Shown: positions 28,199 through 36,170 of the stretch, one piece after another | Layout: each line of letters begins with the position of its first letter | Position numbering within the stretch: the stretch's first letter is position 1 | From: Fuerstiella sp. | Lineage (GTDB): Bacteria; Planctomycetota; Planctomycetia; Planctomycetales; Planctomycetaceae | DNA length: 38,775 nucleotides | Reading direction: 5' to 3' | NCBI GenBank assembly: GCA_014238335.1 | Contig: JABABI010000066.1 | Coordinates: forward strand, 1-38,775 | Program-made: the position numbers and the translations under genes | The notes under the pieces: generated by a model | What the model saw: only the letters and a program-made list of their open reading frames with translations | What the model was told of the DNA's origin: nothing | Databases searched by the model: none

Positions 28199-28987
28199 TT
28201 ACTTCTTCTTCTTAGGACGGGCCCGCGGTTTACGGCCGGGCACTTTTTCAGCATTCGCCGGTATCGGTGCGTCGGTCAGTGACAGCACTCCACCCGCGGG
28301 CAGACGCTGCAGTTCGATATCCTTCACCTGAACCCGCATCGCAGGGCCACGATGTACCTGAAGTGCGACAATTCCCTTCATCAAGCGTCCGGCTTCGTGA
28401 TGGTCGATGATCTCGGCGCAGACCTTGCCATTGAGTTTGTGGATCAGCCTGTTGCCCTTCGCGATGACTTCAAACGTATTCCATTCCTGCAGCTTGATTT
28501 CCTGTATGGGGCCGGTTGCTCCGGTGATCCACTTTTCGCCCGCGTGGTCCACGATCACTTTCTGACCGTGCTTCGCCACAATTCCGCGTCCGCGTTCGTG
28601 ATACAGCATGCCGTTGTTCTCTGCCTTGGGATGGATATCGCACTGATATCCGCCGACGACATATTCTCCCGCGTCTTTTAAATGCTGTGAGCGATATTGA
28701 ATGCCCGAGTTGCTGTTGCCGATCAGACGCACCTTCGCGCGGAGATGAAAGTTTTCGACCTCGCCGTCCCAGATCAGGAACTTGTTGTATGCCAGCGGTT
28801 CTTCGTCCGTCGTCACACCCGTGATCGCGTCGTCCTGCACGGACCACAGTTTGCTGTCGCCCGACCAGCCCTGCAAAGTCTCGCCGTCAAAGATGCGTTC
28901 AAAGCCCGGCTCCGCGGCGGCCAGTCCGCCGCCAGTCGAGGTCATCAATACACTCGCAATCACAATGAAATTTCGATGACGCATCAT
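28199..28987 (-). CDS. DUF1080 (3-keto-disaccharide hydrolase-type) secreted protein
   Basis: The 262-residue protein has a signal peptide (about 1-25, ending GGLAAAE). It is followed by one DUF1080 domain, a concanavalin-like beta-sandwich: FERIFDGETLQGWSGD at the start, NSGIQYRSQ in the middle and a closing GIVALQVHRGPAMRVQVKDIEL. Some members of this family hydrolyse 3-keto-glucosides or related disaccharides; many are uncharacterised. The C-terminus is an unusual basic tail, RKPRARPKKKK. GGAGA precedes the ATG by six bases. A Tat-exported Gfo/Idh/MocA oxidoreductase gene diverges from it 453 bp upstream. The pairing of a sugar-oxidising family with a keto-sugar hydrolase family is common in planctomycetes and suggests a shared route for sugar breakdown. 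Confidence 0.9.
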   Translation of the reverse strand: MMRHRNFIVIASVLMTSTGGGLAAAEPGFERIFDGETLQGWSGDSKLWSVQDDAITGVTTDEEPLAYNKFLIWDGEVENFHLRAKVRLIGNSNSGIQYRSQHLKDAGEYVVGGYQCDIHPKAENNGMLYHERGRGIVAKHGQKVIVDHAGEKWITGATGPIQEIKLQEWNTFEVIAKGNRLIHKLNGKVCAEIIDHHEAGRLMKGIVALQVHRGPAMRVQVKDIELQRLPAGGVLSLTDAPIPANAEKVPGRKPRARPKKKK

Positions 28988-29057
28988 GGTTATCTCCGGT
29001 CAGTTAATATCGATGTTAGGGCGGTCCGTACCGGCCGATTCAATCACAGGCCCATGC

Positions 29058-29075
29058 GGCCGGTGGGAACCGGCC
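29058..29075. repeat. REP-like hairpin
   Basis: A 7-bp stem GGCCGGT/ACCGGCC with loop GGGA is followed by CTAC. A related half-site, GTACCGGCC, occurs 30 bases earlier. The GC-rich arms and small loop resemble bacterial REP elements. Confidence 0.5.
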
Positions 29076-29343
29076 CTACTCACTGGCGCTGTCTTGAAAG
29101 TTTTTTAGCCGCTGCTATGTACCGCGACGTACCGGTGGTTAACACAATTCTGCTCGCCAACTCACGTATCAATGTCAATCGTCGTGTTTGTTATCATGTT
29201 TAGCTATCCTCAGATCTCAAGGACCCGGCGATTCTACCTATCCATTTTCCGTCTTTTCGTCCGTGAGCCGCGGCGTGAGTCACCGGGCAATGACTGCTGT
29301 CCGGCCGCTGACGTGTCACTTATCACAGTAACCGTCGGCCCAC

Positions 29344-29381
29344 GACCTGTCCTGACGCGCCCATCGTTGTCAGGACAGGTC
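29344..29381. repeat. Perfect 13-bp inverted repeat with AGGACAGGTC core
   Basis: Bases 29344-29356 are the exact reverse complement of 29369-29381, with a 12-base spacer. The core AGGACAGGTC also occurs in the inverted repeat at 25987-26039. It lies 59 bp upstream of the Gfo/Idh/MocA start, where an operator could sit. Confidence 0.7.
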
Positions 29382-29440
29382 CCGACCGCCATAATCACTG
29401 AATCGACAATTGTTTTGTGTCCACTTTGGGAGAGCACACT

Positions 29441-30709
29441 ATGACAGCCAGCAATCGACGTCATTTCCTGAAGGCGACGGCGGTCGCCGCCAGCACCGCG
29501 TTCGCGGCTCCCATGGTCGTACCGGCATCTGCTCTGGGACGCGGCGGCGCTGTTGCTCCCAGTGAACGAATTGTTCTGGGCGGACTGGGCATCGGACCTA
29601 GAGGCACCACCGACCTGAAATGCTTTCTGGCCAATGCCGATGTGCAGTTTGTTGCGATTGCTGATTTGCAGAAGTCGCGACGCGAAGCCGTCAAGACGCT
29701 GGTCGATGGCACGTATCACAATAAAGACTGCGTCCTGTATCAGGACATGTTTGACATTCTTGCCAGAGACGACATTGATTCGCTGCTGATCGCGACCGGT
29801 GATCGCTGGCACACCATGGCCTCTATTCTGGCTGCGAAAGCCGGCAAGGATGTCTACTGCGAAAAGCCCTGTTCGCTGACGATCGCTCAAAGCCGCGCCC
29901 TGGCCGATGCGTATCGCAAGTACAACCGCGTTTATCAGGCGGGGACTCAACGACGCACGATTGGTAACTTTGAATTTGCCAAAAACCTTGTACAGGAAGG
30001 CAGACTTGGCAAGCTGCATACCATTCACGCCAATACGCGGCCGCCAGGCACCAGTCATCATTGGCTGCCTGCCGAACCGGAACCCGCGAAGGACGTTTGC
30101 GACTGGGATCGCTGGCTCGGGGCCTGTCCGTGGCGGCCTTATAATTCTGCATACGTCCGTGGTCGCTGGCGCGGACACTTCGATTTTCATGGCGGCGGTA
30201 TTCTGGAATGGGGTTCGCATACGGTCGACCTGTGTCAGTGGGCCGCTGGTCGGGACGACACCGCTCCGGTTGAATATGTTCCCAATGCCGATGGAGTGGA
30301 ATGCTATTACGCTGATGGTCTGAAGCTGGTGATGCGCAGCGAAGGCTGGATGGGCATGGGCACGTGCAGCGTGCGGTATGAAGGCGATGATGGCTGGATT
30401 GAAACCGGGGATTCCGGGAACTTCATCCTGGAACCGGAATCGCTGCGGACTCAGCAATCGGTGTTCCACCGGGCGGGGACGGATCCGACGACCCATATCC
30501 GCAACTTCCTGGACTGCGTGAAGACACGAGCATTGACCAACGCGAATGCAGCGGTGGTGGCGCAGTCACACGTTGTGTGCCACGCCGCCTACATCGCATG
30601 GCAACTGGGGCGCAAACTGACATTCGATCCTGTGAAGGAAGAGTTTGCGAATGACGATGAAGCCAACCGCATGCGTTCTCGCGCGATGCGTGAGCCATGG
30701 CACGTTTGA
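29441..30709 (+). CDS. Tat-exported Gfo/Idh/MocA-family oxidoreductase
   Basis: These NAD(P)-dependent enzymes oxidise or reduce sugars and cyclitols. The protein has 422 residues from the ATG at 29441, supported by GGGAGAG six bases upstream; a GTG at 29417 is less likely. A twin-arginine signal (NRRHFLKATA, residues 5-14, then a hydrophobic stretch ending VVPASALG) indicates export of the folded, cofactor-loaded enzyme. The Rossmann domain follows with GGLGIGPRG, and the conserved E-K-P motif holds Lys142. QAGTQRR and GRLGKLHTIHANTRPPG begin the C-terminal domain. It diverges from the DUF1080 gene and precedes a HEAT-repeat gene by 71 bp. Substrate unknown. Confidence 0.92.
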   Translation: MTASNRRHFLKATAVAASTAFAAPMVVPASALGRGGAVAPSERIVLGGLGIGPRGTTDLKCFLANADVQFVAIADLQKSRREAVKTLVDGTYHNKDCVLYQDMFDILARDDIDSLLIATGDRWHTMASILAAKAGKDVYCEKPCSLTIAQSRALADAYRKYNRVYQAGTQRRTIGNFEFAKNLVQEGRLGKLHTIHANTRPPGTSHHWLPAEPEPAKDVCDWDRWLGACPWRPYNSAYVRGRWRGHFDFHGGGILEWGSHTVDLCQWAAGRDDTAPVEYVPNADGVECYYADGLKLVMRSEGWMGMGTCSVRYEGDDGWIETGDSGNFILEPESLRTQQSVFHRAGTDPTTHIRNFLDCVKTRALTNANAAVVAQSHVVCHAAYIAWQLGRKLTFDPVKEEFANDDEANRMRSRAMREPWHV

Positions 30710-30780
30710 TCCGGGCTGGTCCTTGCGGCGCCGCGCCGCAGATTACACCTGAACTTATCCCCGCAGGAACGACAAGACTA

Positions 30781-32721
30781 ATGATCAACCTTCGCTCTTC
30801 TTATCCCATCGCTGTACTCCTGTTGTTTCTGATGTTGCCGTCTGCGGCACCGGCCCAGCAGCCTCTGCCGGCCGAAGGTGACGAGTCGCAATTGCTGACC
30901 GTTCTGAATTCCGATGCGGAACTGTTTGATAAAGCCAAAGCCTGCCAGCGGCTGGCGATCATCGGCACATCAAAGTCAGTGCCTGTGGTTGCGAAGTTGC
31001 TGGCCGACCCGAATCTGTCGCACTACGCGCGTTTTGCACTGGAATCGAATCCCGGTTCCGAAGTCGATCAGGCGTTTCGGCAGGCACTGGGCGAAGTGAA
31101 AGGCCGGCAACTTGTGGGTGTGATCAATTCGGTGGCCGTCCGCAAAGATGAACAGGCTGTCGACGCGCTGGTTGGTCTGGCGAGCAGTGACGACGACGAA
31201 GTTGCGGCAGCTGCAGTTTCTGCATTAGGGATGCTGGCCACACCTGAATCCATCACCGCTGTCCAACAGGCATTAAGTGGCAGATCATCGCTGCGTATGA
31301 CAGCAGCAGACGCCTGCCTGACGGCCGCGGACAGGTTGCTCACGGAAGGAAAGAATGCAGACGCCCTGAAAGTTCTGTCGTCCCTTCGATCGGCCGGCTT
31401 ACCGAAATTTATCAACGTGGCGTCGCGGTTCGGCGAAATTCGTTCAGGTTCCCGCAACGTAAACGATCTCATGAATTCCTATTTGAACGATGACGATCCA
31501 GCATTGTTTCGTATCGGACTGGAGCTCGCGCACAATCTGACGGACTCAGATACCACCGGGCAACTGGTGGAACAACTCGATTCACTGTCGCCGGTCCGCC
31601 GCATCCTGGTGATGCATGTGCTTGGCAATCGTGGTGATGTATCGGCGTTGCCAACGGTGATCGAGGCGTCCAGCTCGGACGATGCCAACATGAAGATCGC
31701 CGCCGTCCGGGTTCTCGGTACGCTGGGCGATGGTTCCGTGGTGCCCATCCTGCTGCAGACAGCTGTCTCCGCCGACGAAGCTCTGGCGACAACCGCGCGC
31801 GAAAGTCTGGCGTTGCTTGGCGGTGATGATGTCGATGTCCAATTAGCTAAGCGGCTGGAAAACAGCGACGGACAGGAACGTCTGGTGCTGGTGGATGTCG
31901 CTGGTCGACGCGGGATCAGCAGTGTGATTCCGTTGCTGCTGAAATATGTTTCCGCCGACGATCCGGAACTGCGGAATTCAGCCATCGATGGCCTGGGCAT
32001 GACCGTTGGACTCAAGGAATATCCACAGTTAGTCGACAGGATGCTGGCGATGGGATCCTCTGCGTCTGTCGGGCCCATGAAGGAAGCTTTGCGCAAAGCC
32101 AGTCAACGCATGGGCAACCGTGCTGCTGCATCCAAAGTTCTGCTGGATCGAACGGCCGGCGCATCGGCTGCTGCTCAAATTGAATTGATGGGTCTGTTGG
32201 TCTACGTGGGTGGCGAACAGGCACTGACTGGCGTGCGAGTCGCCGCGGAGGGCAACACGGATTCCGCTGCCGATGCCGCCACACAAGCACTCGGGAAATG
32301 GTTGACGCCGGCTGCCGCTCCGGTGCTGCTGGATCTGGCGAAGACGGGAAATCCCAAATACCGCGTGCGTTGTCTTCGTGGCTACATCCGTATCATTCGG
32401 CAGTTCGGTCTGAGGGCGGGTATGCGTCTGCAAATGAGCAAGCTGGCGTTCGCAGCCGCGACCCGGGACGAGGAACGAAAACTGGTGCTGGACACTCTCA
32501 CGCGTTTTCCGTTGACTCAGGGGCTGAAGATGATCACGCCGCACTTGAAGAAGACGTCGCCTCTTCGTGAAGACGCCTGCACAGCGGCCGTGATGATCGG
32601 GGAACGGATCGTCGGTAGCGACGCGAAATCGGTGGCGGAAGCAATGGCGAAAGTCGTGGCCGTGACAAAGGACGTGGAAATTGCCAACCGTGCGCAAGTA
32701 CTGATCGCGCGGTCGAAGTAG
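30781..32721 (+). CDS. Secreted HEAT-repeat protein
   Basis: The 646-residue protein starts with a signal peptide (about 1-25, LLLFLMLPSAAPA before QQ). The rest is an array of alpha-helical HEAT/PBS-lyase-type repeats, seen as recurring VVPILLQTAVSADEALATTARESLALLG-like units of 30-40 residues with A/L-L-G ends. Examples of the recurring ends are AAVSALGMLAT and AAVRVLGTLGD. Such solenoids are protein-interaction scaffolds; no catalytic motif was seen. ATG 30781 is chosen because the signal peptide starts there and AGGA lies upstream; the frame is open to 30697. It follows the Gfo/Idh/MocA gene by 71 bp on the same strand and may be cotranscribed. In this phylum HEAT-repeat proteins often accompany exported oxidoreductases. 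Confidence 0.85.
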   Translation: MINLRSSYPIAVLLLFLMLPSAAPAQQPLPAEGDESQLLTVLNSDAELFDKAKACQRLAIIGTSKSVPVVAKLLADPNLSHYARFALESNPGSEVDQAFRQALGEVKGRQLVGVINSVAVRKDEQAVDALVGLASSDDDEVAAAAVSALGMLATPESITAVQQALSGRSSLRMTAADACLTAADRLLTEGKNADALKVLSSLRSAGLPKFINVASRFGEIRSGSRNVNDLMNSYLNDDDPALFRIGLELAHNLTDSDTTGQLVEQLDSLSPVRRILVMHVLGNRGDVSALPTVIEASSSDDANMKIAAVRVLGTLGDGSVVPILLQTAVSADEALATTARESLALLGGDDVDVQLAKRLENSDGQERLVLVDVAGRRGISSVIPLLLKYVSADDPELRNSAIDGLGMTVGLKEYPQLVDRMLAMGSSASVGPMKEALRKASQRMGNRAAASKVLLDRTAGASAAAQIELMGLLVYVGGEQALTGVRVAAEGNTDSAADAATQALGKWLTPAAAPVLLDLAKTGNPKYRVRCLRGYIRIIRQFGLRAGMRLQMSKLAFAAATRDEERKLVLDTLTRFPLTQGLKMITPHLKKTSPLREDACTAAVMIGERIVGSDAKSVAEAMAKVVAVTKDVEIANRAQVLIARSK

Positions 32722-33228
32722 AAGTCGTCACCGTAAGGATCCCCGAGTCAAAGTGAGTTCTCGGCCTGCAATTTTCTGCTTTGATCAAGAAACTCAGGCG
32801 AGCATTCGCTGCGTGAGACGGACTGCCATGCTTGAGAGTCCACACGGACAGACCGACTGTGAATTCGGGAGAGGAACTGAAATGATTGAACTGTACAAAC
32901 CATGAGTGCCCCATCACTATGAGCAGAAGCTCGTTACGGCCACAGGCGAATCAAACTTTCTGTTTCCAGGCGGCGCGACGCAGGTTCTTGTTCGTGAATG
33001 GATAAGAGCCCCTAATTGGCGATTTGTGGAAGAGTCATCGTAGAACGTCCTGATGACGACACAGGTCTTGACAACGACACATAAGACCGTCGGTTTTTAA
33101 AAACGCCTGATGTCAGCACTGAAGGGGACCAACGCCCCGCGTTTAGTCCGAGGCGTTTGATCGTCCGCCGTATATGGACAGACAGGGATGAGCCATAGAA
33201 CGGCCCCTGATTTCCAGGTTCTATTTTC

Positions 33229-33286
33229 CTGGCGATGATCTTCGCCAGATTCCAGGAATCTGGTGCGGCGCAATGAAGGATGCGCC
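33229..33286 (+). other. Overlapping, mutually exclusive hairpins
   Basis: CTGGCG at 33229-33234 can pair with CGCCAG at 33243-33248. The same CCAG bases also open a 9-bp perfect stem, 33245-33253 with 33255-33263, around one central base. A third stem (33267-33272 with 33281-33286, GGCGCA/TGCGCC) follows. The first two cannot form together in full. Whether this is transcribed is unknown. Confidence 0.5.
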
Positions 33287-33351
33287 CAGACAAGGAATCG
33301 CAGAACGAAAACACGAAGCTGCCATCAAAGATCGCCGTAATGGGTCAGTGG

Positions 33352-33360
33352 TGCTATAAT
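33352..33360 (+). promoter_or_regulatory. Extended -10 promoter candidate for the DUF1592-DUF1552 operon
   Basis: The plus strand carries TGCTATAAT: a perfect TATAAT -10 hexamer with the upstream TG of extended -10 promoters. No good -35 hexamer lies 16-18 bases upstream, which extended -10 promoters tolerate. Transcription would start near 33367 and give a leader of about 160 bases before the DUF1592 gene start. Confidence 0.45.
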
Positions 33361-33526
33361 GTTCCGTTCTGCCACCCTACCCACAGCCCCACCTGCGACC
33401 GGGCATTGCGCCCACCGACCGAATCGCTGGCGTCCAGGGGACGATCTGAAAAATGGTTGCTCCATTCGACTGCACCGTTTAGTACAGTAAAAGAAAGGCG
33501 TTCGCACGTCGCGGAGCTGGCTAAGA

Positions 33527-36157
33527 ATGAACCCTTGCCTAATGAATACTCTGAAAATCACGATCCTGCTGGTGCTGGTGCTGGTCAGCGCTTCCCCGAT
33601 GCTGGCCGTCGGGGAAGACGCCAAGGCAACACCCCTGCAAGAAGTCAGAGAATTCGGTCGGAAGAAATCCAGATTCTTGCAAGAAACGATTGGGGACACA
33701 TTAGCGATTCGTGCCATTCCCAAGGCGAATCTTTCTGACTTTCACAACTCTGTCGGTTCCCTCCTCGAGAAACACTGCGTCGCCTGTCATGGCCCACAGG
33801 AGACCAAGGCACAACTTCGCGTCGACAAATTAAATCCTGACCTGTTAACAGGCTCAGACATTGAGCGATGGCGTGAGGTTTATGGTGTTTTAAGCAACTC
33901 AGAGATGCCTCCCGAGGGCGAGCCAGATTATGAATTGGCCGACGCAGACCGCAGAAATGTCGTGGCCTGGCTCAGCGACGAATTGAATAAGGCGTCTCTC
34001 GTTCGCCGCAACACGTCAGAGCACTCGTCTTTTCGACGAATGACAAAATACGAATACAATTATGCGTTGCAGGATCTGCTTGGGTTGCCCTTTACCTTCG
34101 TCGATACATTGCCCCCGGAAACCGCATCTGAGGACGGCTTCAAGAACAGTTCTCGAATGCTGCAGATGTCGTCCATGCAGTTCGAAACTTACCGTGACAT
34201 TGGGCTTGAAGCCCTGAAAAAAGCCACCGTACATGGCGAGCGTCCTGAGGCGGTCACATACATCATATCACCGCGCGAAGAGATGGAAAAAGCGTCGGAA
34301 AAGAAGAAGGCTGAATTCTTCGACCAGAACGATAAGAACTATGCCAGTAATAAGAACCGGCAACATTTATTCAATCAGCAAACGGGCAAAGGGCTGCGTT
34401 ACTCAGGTGGAACCTGGACCCCTGTGGCCGATGCCGTCTCCGGTGAAACGCCTGCTGTTTCTCCTGTTGTTGTCGTCCTTCCCCGATCCCATGAGTTGAA
34501 ATTGAACCTGGGGCGCTTCCTTCCTGACGAAGGCACCATGCGCGTTCGCATTCGTGCCGGGCGAACAACCATGGAAGCCGATGAATACGCAAGCCTGCGG
34601 TTGGTTTTCGGCGCCCACACCAGCAACAACGCCAATTTCTCTCAGGTGGTCAGTGAACGCGATATCCTCGTTACGGTACAAGGCGACACACCGCAGTTTA
34701 TTCAGTTCAATATCCCTCTGAGTGAAATCCCCCGCAACCCATTCCGCAAGTTATCAACAACGTTCCCTAGACGGGATGAATTGCTCTCCATTCGGAATGT
34801 ATCCAATGCACACAACAAAAAAGAACCTCTGTGTGTTCTTATCGATTACATCGAGATCACCGCGCCTTACTACGATCAATGGCCCCCAGACACGCACAAT
34901 TCGGTCTTCGTTGGGAGCAGTCACAGGAGTGACGAGGAAAAATATGGTCGTGAAGTACTCACTGGATTCATGGAGCGCGCCTGGCGCCGCTCCGTCTCAT
35001 CACAGGATGTGGATCCGTTGATGGCCCTGTTCGCCAAATACCGTTCGGAATTCACCAATTTCGAAGATGCGATGCTGGAAGTGATGGCCACGGTCCTGGC
35101 GGCTCCGGAATTCCTCTACGTGACTCAAAAAGTTTCTGCCAGTCACTCCCCAAATCCCCAAACGATTAGTGACACGGAATTGGCCAGCCGACTCTCGTTT
35201 TTCCTGTGGTGCAGTATTCCCGACGATGAACTGCTTCAACTCGCTCATCAAGGAACACTCACCGATCCCAGGGTCTTGAATGCTCAAGTCAAGCGTATGC
35301 TGGCAGACTCTCGCTCCCATCGATTCTCACAGACATTCGTTCAGCAATGGCTCGGCCTGGATGGCCTGAAAAGTGTGACTCACGTCACTGACAGTTCATT
35401 AAGAGAAGCCATGCAGGAAGAACCGGTTGCCTTTTTTAATGAAGTTCTGGAATGCAACAGCAGCGTCATGGATTTCATTCATTCCGATTATGTAATGGTC
35501 AACGAACGCCTGGCCGATCACTACAAGATCCCGAGTGTATTTGGCCCTCATTTTCGCAAAGTGAAGATTGGGTCTCAGGTGAATCGTGGCGGTATCTTAA
35601 CCGGGGCTGCAGTACTGGCCATGAACTCAGACGGCACGGATTCGCATCCTCTAAAACGTGGCATCTGGCTGCTCGAACATGTGCTGCATGATCCACCACC
35701 GCCGCCACCGCCCAATGTCCCGGAAGTAGACTTGACTGATCCGGAGATATTGAAAATGACCCTCAAACAGCGGATCGCAGATCACCGGAGTAAACCGGCC
35801 TGCATCTCGTGTCATGCAAAAATTGATCCCTGGGGGATCGCTTTTGAAAACTACGATGCGCTGGGGGCCTACCGTACTCAGGTTGAAAATAAAGCAGTGG
35901 ATGCAACTTCGTCACTATTCAATAAACAGGAGTTGGCGGGGATCGAAGGATTAAAGCGATACCTGCTCACAGATCGACAGGATCAATTTGCCAGATCCAT
36001 GGTTCATAAAATGACTGCGTATGCTCTTGGCCGTCCATTGTCTTTCAGTGATCGTGCCGACATTGACGGTATGACCAGCCAGTTCAGAAAACGCGGTGAT
36101 CGTCTGGGTGACCTGATCGACCTGATCATCAGCAGTGAAATTTTTCACGCGAAGTAG
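33527..36157 (+). CDS. DUF1592-type planctomycete cytochrome protein (PSCyt1, DUF1587/1595/1592/1588/1585)
   Basis: This 876-residue secreted protein has a signal peptide (about 6-28, ITILLVLVLVSASPMLA). An N-terminal cytochrome-like region carries heme motif CVACH at 84-88, followed by DUF1587-type sequence (RRMTKYEYNYALQDLLGL). The later region has LASRLSFFLWCSIPDDELL (DUF1592), NRGGILTGAAVLAMNSDGTDSHPLKRG (DUF1588) and a second CxxCH, CISCH at 759-763, before AKIDPWGIAFENYDALG (DUF1588/1585). A run of seven prolines follows LLEHVLHD. GGAG at 33513-33516 supports the ATG at 33527; an ATG at 33542 is an alternative. The DUF1552 gene begins 13 bp after its stop, so the two form an operon. Heme attachment is suggested by motif only; the role is unknown. 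Confidence 0.92.
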   Translation: MNPCLMNTLKITILLVLVLVSASPMLAVGEDAKATPLQEVREFGRKKSRFLQETIGDTLAIRAIPKANLSDFHNSVGSLLEKHCVACHGPQETKAQLRVDKLNPDLLTGSDIERWREVYGVLSNSEMPPEGEPDYELADADRRNVVAWLSDELNKASLVRRNTSEHSSFRRMTKYEYNYALQDLLGLPFTFVDTLPPETASEDGFKNSSRMLQMSSMQFETYRDIGLEALKKATVHGERPEAVTYIISPREEMEKASEKKKAEFFDQNDKNYASNKNRQHLFNQQTGKGLRYSGGTWTPVADAVSGETPAVSPVVVVLPRSHELKLNLGRFLPDEGTMRVRIRAGRTTMEADEYASLRLVFGAHTSNNANFSQVVSERDILVTVQGDTPQFIQFNIPLSEIPRNPFRKLSTTFPRRDELLSIRNVSNAHNKKEPLCVLIDYIEITAPYYDQWPPDTHNSVFVGSSHRSDEEKYGREVLTGFMERAWRRSVSSQDVDPLMALFAKYRSEFTNFEDAMLEVMATVLAAPEFLYVTQKVSASHSPNPQTISDTELASRLSFFLWCSIPDDELLQLAHQGTLTDPRVLNAQVKRMLADSRSHRFSQTFVQQWLGLDGLKSVTHVTDSSLREAMQEEPVAFFNEVLECNSSVMDFIHSDYVMVNERLADHYKIPSVFGPHFRKVKIGSQVNRGGILTGAAVLAMNSDGTDSHPLKRGIWLLEHVLHDPPPPPPPNVPEVDLTDPEILKMTLKQRIADHRSKPACISCHAKIDPWGIAFENYDALGAYRTQVENKAVDATSSLFNKQELAGIEGLKRYLLTDRQDQFARSMVHKMTAYALGRPLSFSDRADIDGMTSQFRKRGDRLGDLIDLIISSEIFHAK

Positions 36158-36170
36158 GAGTGAACACATC

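Larger units (their letters stand above)
28988..29440. other. Divergent intergenic region with inverted repeats
   Basis: This 453-bp region lies between the divergent DUF1080 and Gfo/Idh/MocA genes and should hold both promoters. No gene is supported. It contains two clear inverted repeats (29058-29075 and 29344-29381). No high-quality -35/-10 pair was recognised. Confidence 0.5.
32722..33526. other. Long intergenic region with hairpins, upstream of the DUF1592 operon
   Basis: No convincing gene lies in these 805 bases. The frames that stay open on either strand (for example 33012-33314 minus) have no family motifs. From about 33130 to 33290 there is a run of hairpin-forming sequences: 33131-33136 with 33152-33157, 33229-33234 with 33243-33248, 33245-33253 with 33255-33263, and 33267-33272 with 33281-33286. 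A promoter candidate follows at 33352-33360. Confidence 0.55.

Noticed and set aside
29234..30496. 420-codon minus-strand frame opposite the Gfo/Idh/MocA gene
   Set aside because: It is the antisense shadow of a strongly conserved gene; long antisense frames are expected in GC-rich coding DNA.
33012..33314. 100-codon minus-strand frame in the long intergenic region
   Set aside because: It overlaps a series of hairpins and lacks any family motif or convincing start; treated as non-coding.
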